Origin: Candidatus Limnocylindrales bacterium
GTDB taxonomy: Bacteria > Moduliflexota > Moduliflexia > Moduliflexales > JAUQPW01
DNA: 64,000 nt
Assembly: GCA_035559535.1 (NCBI GenBank)
Contig: DATMBG010000058.1
Coordinates: forward strand, 269,495 to 333,494
Direction: 5' to 3'
The translations under genes and the position numbers were made by a program. A model generated the notes under the pieces. It did no database searches, had not been told where the DNA came from, and was given only the letters and a program-made list of their open reading frames with translations. Below are positions 24,372 to 31,973 of this stretch, piece after piece (position 1 is the stretch's first letter; each line of letters starts with the position of its first letter).

Positions 24372-25919
24372 TTAAGGGGATGTCAGGGCTTGATGAAGTT
24401 CTCGGAAGCTTTCTTTGAGGTTCGGATAAAGGGCCTTATAAACTTCAAAAAAGCGGGTATATAGGGGATACAACTCAGGGTTAGGAAGGTAAGTTTGAAA
24501 CGGAGAAGCAGCCGCCAGTTTAACAGCCTCCCGGTAATCTCTATAGATACCTGCAGCTAAGCCACCAAGCAGGGCCGCCCCCAGAACGGCAGTTTCTTTA
24601 ATATTCAGGGTATGAACTACTTTGTTCATGGCGTCGGCCTTAATTTGGTTCCAGAGATCGCTTTTAGCGCCGCCCCCAACGGTATGGAAGGCATTAACAG
24701 AAAATCCCAATTCTTTCTCCACAATCTCCACATTCTGACGGAGGCCATAGGCAGTTCCTTCCAGGATTGCCCGGATAAAGTCCCCTCGGGTAGTGCTGAG
24801 AGAAAATCCGAAAAACAGGCCCCGGGCCAGGGGGTCCCAGATAGGGCATCGTTCCCCTGCCAGATAAGGGAGGAAAAGAACCCCACCGGCTCCGGGTGGG
24901 GATTTTTTGGCTTCCAAATCCATGAGCTCATAGGCACTTATTCCCAGCTTTTCACCGACTTCTTTTTCATACCGGCAGAACTGTTCCCGAAACCATTGAT
25001 AGGCTGCCCCCGGTGCGACCATGGCTCCCATGAGCAACCAGCGATCCGGGACGACGTGACAGCGGTTCATGAGGCGAATATCAAATTTAGGCTGATCCGA
25101 ACATACCGAGATCACATCCGAAGTGCCGGTTGTTTCAAAAACCTGGCCCGACTCTGTAATCCCAGAGCCAAAAGCCGAACAGGCTGTATCGGCTCCACCT
25201 ATAGCTACTGGAATGCCTGCAGGTAATCCGGTTACCCGGGAGGCCTTGGAAGAGACTTTTCCGATAACTGTGGGAGAGGATAGGGCCGGAGGTAGCTTAT
25301 CCTGATTAAGTTCCAGTTCTTCAATCAGATCAAAACACCAATCTCTACATCCACCTGTATCGAAAATCCCGGTAAACGAGGCATTGGTCCAGTCTATACC
25401 AAACTTTTCTGTCAGACGGAAGGCCAGAAAAGTATTGCCATGCCCTAATACCCGGGCCTTCTGATAAGTATGGGGTTCATTTTCTTTTATCCAGAGCATG
25501 CTGGTGACCGAGAAGGTTCCAGGGGCTATACGGTTTCCTACCCTTCGAAAGATTTGTTCTAAACCGCATCTTTTGATGATCTGCTCGCTTTGTGCCACGC
25601 TACGACGATCCAGGTAAAGGATAGCAGGCCGAAGAGGATTCCCCTCTTTATCCAGGGCAACCAGGGAGGGGCACATGTTACTGATTCCAATCCCCACAAT
25701 CTCCCTCTTTTTAATCTGGGCTTGCTGACAGGCCAGATCCAGTCCTTTTAAAAACGCCTGCCACCATATCTCCGGGTCTTCTTCTGCCCAGGAAGGATGA
25801 GGATGCTGAATGTCATAGCCTATCTGACCCAGACCGCGGATTTTACCTCGCTCATCCACCAGGGCTACTTTGGCACTTTGAGCCCCCAGGTCTATACCTA
25901 ACAGGTAGGAGTTTTTCAT
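24372..25919 (-). CDS. FGGY-family carbohydrate kinase (xylulokinase-like)
   Basis: A 515-residue two-domain sugar kinase of the actin/ASKHA fold. Phosphate-1 motif GIDLGAQSAKVALVDERG at the N-terminus, the WEED-like PEIWW region, GGADTACSAFGSG (phosphate-2), ETTGTSDVISV, and the C-terminal adenosine motif VGGGAKSDLWNQIKADA. Closest by motif to XylB (D-xylulokinase), but ribulokinase-like or erythritol/arabitol kinases share this pattern. It ends a minus-strand run behind a class I aldolase and a zinc alcohol dehydrogenase, implying that the dehydrogenase product is a ketose phosphorylated here. Confidence 0.85.
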   Translation of the reverse strand: MKNSYLLGIDLGAQSAKVALVDERGKIRGLGQIGYDIQHPHPSWAEEDPEIWWQAFLKGLDLACQQAQIKKREIVGIGISNMCPSLVALDKEGNPLRPAILYLDRRSVAQSEQIIKRCGLEQIFRRVGNRIAPGTFSVTSMLWIKENEPHTYQKARVLGHGNTFLAFRLTEKFGIDWTNASFTGIFDTGGCRDWCFDLIEELELNQDKLPPALSSPTVIGKVSSKASRVTGLPAGIPVAIGGADTACSAFGSGITESGQVFETTGTSDVISVCSDQPKFDIRLMNRCHVVPDRWLLMGAMVAPGAAYQWFREQFCRYEKEVGEKLGISAYELMDLEAKKSPPGAGGVLFLPYLAGERCPIWDPLARGLFFGFSLSTTRGDFIRAILEGTAYGLRQNVEIVEKELGFSVNAFHTVGGGAKSDLWNQIKADAMNKVVHTLNIKETAVLGAALLGGLAAGIYRDYREAVKLAAASPFQTYLPNPELYPLYTRFFEVYKALYPNLKESFRELHQALTSP

Positions 25920-26004
25920 TTTGAAGCCACCCCGGCACGGAAAACATTAAGATTCTATTTTTACTTCTCCATGAATCCAGTGCCTCCGGTAGCTTTAGGT
26001 TCCC

Positions 26005-26805
26005 TTATCCCTTCAAAATTTCCAGAGCTTCCTGGACACTTTTATTTTCATGAATAATCGCCTTTAAAGCCTTAATAATCCCTATGACATTCTGATGATC
26101 CCAGATATTTCGTCCGTAAGCAACCCCCAGTGCGCCGGCATCCATGACCCCTTTGGTCATTTGAAGCAGTTGCTCATCGCTATCCATCTTCGGACCTCCT
26201 GCAGCCACTACCTTTCCAGGAGCTACCTCTACCACTTTTCGGAAAGTTTCGGGATCTCCAGAATACCAGGTCTTGATTACATCTACACCTAACTCCTCTC
26301 CCGCGCGAACACAATAGCTGAGGTTAGGAACCGAATAACGTTCCTCATCCTTAATGAGTTCCCCTTTGGGATACATATGAGCCATGAGAACTAATCCGGC
26401 CAGTGAAGCATCCCGGGAGAGGGCTCCTAAATTTCTTAACATCTCCGCCTGTCGCTCACCCCCCAGAATAACTCCCATGGAAATTGCATCGGCTCCTAAT
26501 CGAATAGCCTCATCCACCTGGGTTACCCAGGTATCATAGGTGGGATGATACGGCGAAAAGCTGGAAGCTTTTATAAGCAGAGGAATTTCTCCGGCATAGG
26601 GATAAAAAAATCGTTCGGCAATGCCTTTATGCATGAGAAGGGCATCGGGACCTCCCTGAATGATCTTCTCCATGGTATCCTCCATCTTAACCAATCCCGG
26701 AAACAGACCCCGGGTAATGGGATGGTCCACGGTTACAATGAAAAGCTTCCCGGATTTCGGGTTTAAGATTCTTTTGAGTCGGACTTTTTTACCTAAAGAT
26801 AACAT
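26005..26805 (-). CDS. Class I aldolase of the DeoC/FbaB/LsrF family
   Basis: A 266-residue TIM-barrel aldolase similar to archaeal-type class I fructose-bisphosphate aldolase, LsrF and the ADTH synthase. Landmarks: FIVTVDHPITRG at the N-terminus, GADAISMGVILGG, the Schiff-base lysine in GVDVIKTWYSGD and the phosphate loops VVAAGGPKMD and GALGVAYGRNIW. It would cleave or form a phosphorylated ketose using dihydroxyacetone-phosphate-type chemistry. It sits between the zinc dehydrogenase and the FGGY kinase on the same strand, so its substrate is probably the phosphoketose made by that kinase. Confidence 0.85.
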   Translation of the reverse strand: MLSLGKKVRLKRILNPKSGKLFIVTVDHPITRGLFPGLVKMEDTMEKIIQGGPDALLMHKGIAERFFYPYAGEIPLLIKASSFSPYHPTYDTWVTQVDEAIRLGADAISMGVILGGERQAEMLRNLGALSRDASLAGLVLMAHMYPKGELIKDEERYSVPNLSYCVRAGEELGVDVIKTWYSGDPETFRKVVEVAPGKVVAAGGPKMDSDEQLLQMTKGVMDAGALGVAYGRNIWDHQNVIGIIKALKAIIHENKSVQEALEILKG

Positions 26806-26814
26806 AATTTATAG

Positions 26815-26918
26815 GATGGAGGTATGGAGGTATATTCTCCCTCCTACACCTCTATACTCCCATACCCCCATACCTCCATACCTCCATACGCCCATACTCC
26901 CATACCCCCACACTCATC
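26815..26918. repeat. CCATACC-type heptad repeat array inside the sugar operon
   Basis: A short G-rich arm (ATGGAGGTATGGAGGTATA) faces a C-rich array of CTCCCATACCCCCATACCTCCATAC-like words of seven to eight bases. It is the second copy of the 10.1 kb repeat and lies between the dehydrogenase and aldolase genes, touching the dehydrogenase stop codon. Confidence 0.65.
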
Positions 26919-27954
26919 AGGGTATTACAACCACTTTAATTCCTTTACTTTCTACAACGGTTTTAAGGGCCTTATCGATTTCTTCCAGGGGGAATCGATG
27001 GGTAATGAGCTTATCGAGTTTAATCTGTCCGGAGATGACCAGTTTCATAGCCTCGTTAAAATGCCAGGGGGCTGCAGAAGCGGTACCTGTTACATTAAGT
27101 TCATTGTAGTGAATCAAATTGGCCTCGATGGTCGATTCTCCTTTACCACTAAATCCGGCAAAGAGATTGATATTTCCCTGCTTGCGGGTTATTTTAAAGG
27201 CCTCATTAATCAAGGAGGGGACACCAATGGCCAAGAGAGTCACATCTGCCCCAATACCCTGGGTCTCTTGCATGACCACTTCTTGGAGACTGGTCGTTTT
27301 AGGATTTACACAAATATCGGCTCCCAGTTCCTTGGCAAGAGCTAAACGTTCTTCGACAGGCTCACTGACTATCACTCTGGTTGCACCCGCTTGTTTAGCG
27401 AGTTGGAGGTGCATCAATCCAATAGGACCCGCCCCCATGATGACGACTGTATCTCCCAACTTGATCTGAGAACGGCGATTTCCATTATAACAGCAGGCCA
27501 GCGGTTCAATCAACGCAGAGACTTCGAAGGGAATATCTTCCGGTACTTTAAATATATTACCCTGACGGATGGCTATGCCTGGGATTCGCAAGTACTCCTG
27601 GAGCCCCCCATCATATTCATAACCGATGGCCGTTCGATTCATACAGATATTATCCATGCCTCTTTGGCAGGCATAACAGACCCCACAAGGAATTACAGGA
27701 CAGATGCTGACATGATCGCCTTCTTTAAAATCTCGAACCTGACTTCCCAGGGCTTCCACAATTCCAGAAATCTCATGGCCGATTACCGAAGGATAGTGAA
27801 CCCCTTTGGTTTTGGTACCGTAGTAGATCCGGGTATCGGTTCCACAGATCCCACAAGCTTTAACCCGTACCAACATTTCATCAGAGTTAATAGAGGGGAT
27901 TTCTATTTCTTCTACCTTTATGTCATTGGGTTTGTGGAGTACCGCAGCTTTCAT
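26917..27954 (-). CDS. Zinc-containing alcohol dehydrogenase (sorbitol/threonine dehydrogenase type)
   Basis: A 345-residue zinc MDR from ATG 27954 (MKAAVLHKPNDIKVEEIEIP); an upstream GTG (27981) would add nine residues without support. Catalytic zinc ligands: Cys in CGICGTD and GHEISG; the structural zinc uses CGVCYACQRGMDNIC. The nucleotide fold has GAGPIGLMHLQLAKQAG. This subgroup oxidises polyols such as sorbitol, xylitol or galactitol, or threonine. As first gene of the run with an aldolase and an FGGY kinase it most likely converts a sugar alcohol to a ketose; the substrate is not readable. Confidence 0.88.
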   Translation of the reverse strand: MKAAVLHKPNDIKVEEIEIPSINSDEMLVRVKACGICGTDTRIYYGTKTKGVHYPSVIGHEISGIVEALGSQVRDFKEGDHVSICPVIPCGVCYACQRGMDNICMNRTAIGYEYDGGLQEYLRIPGIAIRQGNIFKVPEDIPFEVSALIEPLACCYNGNRRSQIKLGDTVVIMGAGPIGLMHLQLAKQAGATRVIVSEPVEERLALAKELGADICVNPKTTSLQEVVMQETQGIGADVTLLAIGVPSLINEAFKITRKQGNINLFAGFSGKGESTIEANLIHYNELNVTGTASAAPWHFNEAMKLVISGQIKLDKLITHRFPLEEIDKALKTVVESKGIKVVVIP

Positions 27955-28153
27955 ATAAGAATGATGTCTCGCAAAGCTCACAAAGCCGCCAAGTTTTTGA
28001 TTTTTCGCAATGTGGCCGACGTATTTTATCTAAACGGAAGCTATCTACTATAGGGATCTTCAACTCGAACTGACGATTTCTGCGGTATTGCGATTTTCTT
28101 TGCACCTTTGCGCCTCTGCGAAGGATCCCACAGGTCGAATATCAAAATAAATA

Positions 28154-28251
28154 TGGCGGGAATGTGTGGGAATCGAACCCACCGCGGACTTGATTAGAGC
28201 CCGCCACTGGATTTGAAGTCCAGGAGGCCCACCAGGGACCTAGCCATTCCC
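28154..28251 (-). tRNA. selC: tRNA-Sec (selenocysteine, anticodon TCA)
   Basis: On the minus strand the gene begins GGGAATGGCTAGG and ends CATTCCC-G-CCA with an encoded CCA. The anticodon stem-loop CTGGA-CTTCAAA-TCCAG gives TCA. The features that separate tRNA-Sec from tRNA-Ser are present: an extended acceptor (8 positions, the last one not a Watson-Crick pair), a 6-bp D stem (AGGTCC/GGGCCT) with a short loop, a 7-bp variable arm (GCGGGCT/AGTCCGC), the T loop TTCGATT and discriminator G73. The anticodon arm matches the well-known bacterial selC sequence. It reads UGA as selenocysteine together with SelB and a SECIS element. selA and selB are not in the window. Confidence 0.93.
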
Positions 28252-28273
28252 GCAGAGTTAATCATTTTACTAC

Positions 28274-28304
28274 AATATAGACTTTGATCTTTATAGCTTG
28301 TCAA
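28274..28304 (-). promoter_or_regulatory. Promoter of selC
   Basis: Minus strand TTGACA (28299-28304), 19-nt spacer, TATATT (28274-28279), about 23 bp before the tRNA 5' end. Shifting the -10 gives 17-18 nt spacers with weaker hexamers. The remaining 277 bp up to the amidohydrolase stop (28305-28581) hold only a GCGAGCCGCCCGCG word and no gene. Confidence 0.6.
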
Positions 28305-28581
28305 TAGGTTTTTATTCTTCCCATGACCCGGGGTAAAAGCCTGGGAGCCAGATAAGAAGGGTAGCTCCAGTGGGGCGATCTGTTTACCAGAACGCTGCTA
28401 CGGAGCTTAAAAAATTCTGGATTTCTGAAACCCTCGACGGAAGTTGAAGGTTACAGGTCGTTGGCTCCTGATTGGACTTTTACCCTTATCCTGGCGTGTA
28501 TGGGGAAGGGGAGTAGGGTGGCGAGCCGCCCGCGTTCCCAGGCAATGGGGTCAAGCTTTTCTACCTTTTCCCGGCTTTCCA

Positions 28582-29856
28582 TTAACACATACATCCACTG
28601 GCGGTAGCAAAACGGGTTACGGTCATGGCTACCTGGGCCGGGGTAACCTTTGCAGGGACACCCAGAGGTTCTTCTATATTCAGTTGTACAGATCGACCTT
28701 CCTTAAACACATAGGTAGGACGTCGTAACACATCCAGGTTGCTGAGGGGATCTCCATCTACGACGATCATATCGGCCATTTTACCGATTTCGATGGTTCC
28801 TGTAACTTCATCCAATCGCAGGGCTTCAGCGCTGGTCTTGGTGGCTGCTATAATCGCTTCCATGGGAGTCAGTCCGGCCTGCTGCATTTGCTCGAGTTCC
28901 GTGACCGTTTCACCCGGTATATTGAAGGGGGTTCCGGCATCTGTCCCGCAAATGATTTTTACTCCCATCCTTTTTGCCATCTTAAAGCTCTCTATATGGT
29001 CCCGATACATGCTTTTGATTTTCTCTACCACATAGGGGGCCATCTTCCCGCCCTCTGCATGTTTTAGAATGAAATAAGGTGCTGCCAGTGTGGCATCCAG
29101 ATAGACTCCGCGGTCTACCATCATTTGACAGGCCTCTTCATCCAACCAAACCCCGTGTTCAATTGTACGAACTCCGGCTCGGATGGCATTCTTAATTCCT
29201 TGGGTAGACTGAGCGTGGCTGGCGGTCAGTTTCCCGGCTTTAATGGCTTCTTCAAATCCTGCTGCCAACTCTTCAACTGTAAGGGAGGGGGAACGTGGAT
29301 TGACGTTTGGGGTCAACACCCCTCCCGAAGCCATCATCTTGATATTATCTGCACCCATTTTAAGGTTAAGTCGGGCATATTTACGGGCTTCATCGGGTCC
29401 ATCGATTTCTTGTCCGATGAACCAGCCATGTCCACCGGTCATGGTCAGGAGTTTACCCGAGGAAAGCATCCGCGGACCCGGAATGATCCCTTCGTTGATG
29501 GCTTGCTTAATGGCGGCGTCTGCAAAATCCATAGCCCCAACATCCCGAATCGTGGTGATCCCCCGACGTAACATCCTCCAGGCATTCACAGCCCCTAAAA
29601 TAGTCATATAAAACACCGACTTCGTCTGATAGGCTGCAAAGGGATCGGGTCCTGCATCGCTCATAAGATGTACGTGACAATCAAATAAACCCGGCAAGAC
29701 GGTCTGTCCGTTCAAATCAAGTGCATCCCGGGCCGACATTTTGGCTTCATTGCCGGTCCAAAGTTGCTCGATTCGACCCTGGTCATTGATGGTTAAGGCA
29801 GCATGCTCATAAAACCGCCCGGTTCCATCGATTAGACGAAAATTTACCAGTTTCAT
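28582..29856 (-). CDS. Metal-dependent amidohydrolase (imidazolonepropionase/prolidase-like)
   Basis: A 424-residue amidohydrolase-superfamily enzyme. Metal ligands: His61-x-His63 in LFDCHVHL, a likely bridging Lys region (ADNIKMMASGG), His in TASHAQST, His in TIEHGVWLDEE and the Asp in IICGTDAGTPF. The beta-sandwich returns at the C-terminus (EIGKMADMIVVDGDPLSNL). It belongs with imidazolonepropionase-related amidohydrolases and Xaa-Pro or organophosphate-acid dipeptidases; the substrate is unknown. A clear promoter lies 70-100 bp upstream, divergent from that of the M50 protease gene. Confidence 0.87.
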   Translation of the reverse strand: MKLVNFRLIDGTGRFYEHAALTINDQGRIEQLWTGNEAKMSARDALDLNGQTVLPGLFDCHVHLMSDAGPDPFAAYQTKSVFYMTILGAVNAWRMLRRGITTIRDVGAMDFADAAIKQAINEGIIPGPRMLSSGKLLTMTGGHGWFIGQEIDGPDEARKYARLNLKMGADNIKMMASGGVLTPNVNPRSPSLTVEELAAGFEEAIKAGKLTASHAQSTQGIKNAIRAGVRTIEHGVWLDEEACQMMVDRGVYLDATLAAPYFILKHAEGGKMAPYVVEKIKSMYRDHIESFKMAKRMGVKIICGTDAGTPFNIPGETVTELEQMQQAGLTPMEAIIAATKTSAEALRLDEVTGTIEIGKMADMIVVDGDPLSNLDVLRRPTYVFKEGRSVQLNIEEPLGVPAKVTPAQVAMTVTRFATASGCMC

Positions 29857-29926
29857 TTTTACCTCCCTGTGAGAAACTCAAACCGGTTTATTCAAAAGAA
29901 CTCTCTTCTGGCTACCCGTTCATCAA

Positions 29927-29955
29927 ACTACATACCGATTCCTCTTATCTGTCAA
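29927..29955 (-). promoter_or_regulatory. Promoter of the amidohydrolase gene
   Basis: Minus strand TTGACA (29950-29955), 17-nt spacer, TGTAGT (29927-29932), about 70 bp before the ATG at 29856. Confidence 0.5.
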
Positions 29956-29992
29956 GGTTAAAATTTCGAGGGAATAAGGTAGTGATTTACTC

Positions 29993-30021
29993 TTGACAGA
30001 ACGGTTTTTTTAACCTACAGT
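29993..30021 (+). promoter_or_regulatory. Promoter of the M50 protease-trpS operon
   Basis: TTGACA (29993-29998), 17-nt spacer, TACAGT (30016-30021); start codon 115 bp downstream. Its -35 lies 38 bp from that of the divergent amidohydrolase promoter. Confidence 0.5.
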
Positions 30022-30135
30022 CAAAGTAATTACGAAAGAATTTCGCCTCACACCTTTATCGCTTAATACAAAAGGAATCTGGCAGGTTCTCTACAGTAAA
30101 TAAATTAAAAAACTTTACAAATAGAAGGAGATTTT

Positions 30136-30771
30136 GTGCTAACTTTAAATATTTCTGATTGGATTATCCAGGGTGTAGCCTTTTTAATGGCTCTTACCTT
30201 TCATGAGTGCGCCCACGCCTGGGCAGCTAAAAAATTAGGGGACTCTACGGCTGAAGCAGAAGGGAGATTAACCTTGAACCCGATTCCTCATATTGATCCG
30301 GTGGGAACCGTTATTCTTCCTTTGCTGGCCATTATAACCCATTCACCTTTTTTTATCGGGTGGGCCAGACCGGTTCCCATTAATGCCCGTAATTTTCGGA
30401 ATCCAAGGAGAGGCCTGGTATGGTCGGCGGCAGCAGGCCCCGGAATGAATCTGGCCCTGGCTATTCTCAGTGTACTGGGGCTTAAACTTTTCCTCTTTTT
30501 AGGACTTTATACCCAGGCCATTGGAACGCTTTTCGTTTCAATTATGCTCGTAAATGTGGGACTGGCCGTCTTTAATATGTTACCTATTCCACCCCTGGAT
30601 GGGGGTACGGTTCTTACGGGCCTTTTACCCAGGAAGCAGGCCTATGCTTTGAGTTCCCTGGAACCTTATGGATTTTTTATTATCTTAGGTCTTAGTTATT
30701 TTGGACTCTTGAGGTTTGTTTTGTATTATCCAACAACGATCATTTTACGTTTTCTGGATAGTTTAATTTAA
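30136..30771 (+). CDS. Site-2-protease-like M50 metallopeptidase
   Basis: A 211-residue multi-span membrane protease. The zinc motif HECAH (His23, Glu24, His27) lies in the first helix and the third ligand Asp155 in NMLPIPPLDGG, the M50 pattern. It is the short form (YwhC/Rip3-like core without PDZ domain), and such proteins are regularly found just before trpS and ScpA-ScpB in many bacteria. The start is GTG with AGAAGGAG 8 nt upstream. trpS follows after 40 bp and is probably co-transcribed. Its substrate is unknown. Confidence 0.9.
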   Translation: MLTLNISDWIIQGVAFLMALTFHECAHAWAAKKLGDSTAEAEGRLTLNPIPHIDPVGTVILPLLAIITHSPFFIGWARPVPINARNFRNPRRGLVWSAAAGPGMNLALAILSVLGLKLFLFLGLYTQAIGTLFVSIMLVNVGLAVFNMLPIPPLDGGTVLTGLLPRKQAYALSSLEPYGFFIILGLSYFGLLRFVLYYPTTIILRFLDSLI

Positions 30772-30811
30772 ACGAACTGATCTCAAAGCTGCTGGGGAGG
30801 AGAACGGATCT

Positions 30812-31801
30812 ATGTCAAAGGGTAGAATTTTAAGTGGGATGCGACCGACCGGGAAATTGCATCTGGGAAATTTATTGGGAGCGCTGGAAAACTGGAAAGC
30901 CCTTCAGAGTGAAGGGTATGAATGTTTTTACTTTGTGGCGGATTGGCATGCACTGACCACAGACTATATGGATACCCGCCATATCCGATCTAATATTGTG
31001 GATATGGTTACGGATTGGTTGGCTTCTGGATTAGATCCTGAAAAGAGTGTTTTGTTCATTCAATCGCTGGTACCGGAGCATACCGAACTTCATTTGATGT
31101 TGTCTATGATTACCCCGGTCTCCTGGTTAGAGCGGAATCCAACCTATAAGGAACAAATGCAAGAGCTCTCTAACAAGGATATCTCCACATACGGTTTTCT
31201 GGGATATCCGGTCCTCCAGGCAGCAGACATTCTCATTTATAAGGCTAATTATGTCCCCGTAGGTATTGATCAGGCACCCCATGTGGAACTGACTCGGGAA
31301 ATTGCCCGTCGATTTAATTATTTCTATGGGGAAGTCTTTCCCATCCCGGACCTTAAACTGACGGATTTTCCCAAAGTGTTGGGGACCGATGGTCGAAAAA
31401 TGAGTAAGAGCTATCAGAACGCTATTTACCTGGCAGATTCTCCGGAAGAGGTACGTAAAAAAGTCAGTATTATGGTTACAGATCCCCAACGGGTTAGAAG
31501 AACCGACCCTGGAAATCCAGAAGTCTGTCCGGTATTTTCTTTGCATAAGATATTTACATCTGTGGAAACCCAGAAAATCCTTGATAGGGATTGTCGAACG
31601 GCTCAAATTGGGTGCGTGGATTGTAAAAAAATCCTGGCAGGAAATTTAATAACGACCCTTTCTCCGGTATACGAAAAACGTCAAACCCTTTCACAAAAAC
31701 CTGATGTGGTTATGGATATTTTAACCAAAGGATCTGAAAAAGCACGTCAGATGGCGAGAAAAACCTTGGAGGAAGCCAAAGCTGCCATGAAGATGTTATA
31801 G
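30812..31801 (+). CDS. trpS: Tryptophanyl-tRNA synthetase
   Basis: A 329-residue class I aminoacyl-tRNA synthetase: MRPTGKLHLGN carries the HIGH-type motif (HLGN, 17-20), KMSKS is at 196-200, and GIDQAPHVELTRE and the YPVLQAADIL tryptophan-pocket segment are typical of TrpRS. It charges tRNA-Trp. The start ATG has GGGGAGGAG upstream. It follows the M50 protease in one operon. Confidence 0.96.
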   Translation: MSKGRILSGMRPTGKLHLGNLLGALENWKALQSEGYECFYFVADWHALTTDYMDTRHIRSNIVDMVTDWLASGLDPEKSVLFIQSLVPEHTELHLMLSMITPVSWLERNPTYKEQMQELSNKDISTYGFLGYPVLQAADILIYKANYVPVGIDQAPHVELTREIARRFNYFYGEVFPIPDLKLTDFPKVLGTDGRKMSKSYQNAIYLADSPEEVRKKVSIMVTDPQRVRRTDPGNPEVCPVFSLHKIFTSVETQKILDRDCRTAQIGCVDCKKILAGNLITTLSPVYEKRQTLSQKPDVVMDILTKGSEKARQMARKTLEEAKAAMKML

Positions 31802-31878
31802 AGGAGTTGAGGGTTAAGGCGTAAATATGTATTTATAAGATGAGGGGATAAAGATTTATTTAGTAGTATGATAACATT

Positions 31879-31944
31879 TAGCTACCTTATTCGTCTATCT
31901 TTATAAATATAAATAGGTAGCTAGGTGTTCCCTGGTCTTTTTTT
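31879..31944 (+). terminator. Possible terminator between trpS and prkA
   Basis: TAGCTACC (31879-31886) pairs with GGTAGCTA (31916-31923); flanking TATT/AATA extends it. A run of seven T follows at 31938-31944 but 14 nt beyond the stem, which is not ideal. It may instead be part of the prkA leader. Confidence 0.4.
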
Positions 31945-31973
31945 AACTTACTTTTTTAAGAGGTGATTTTATC

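Noticed and set aside
28444-28728. 94-codon plus-strand ORF near selC
   Set aside because: Overlaps the amidohydrolase antisense and contains repeat words; no ribosome site.
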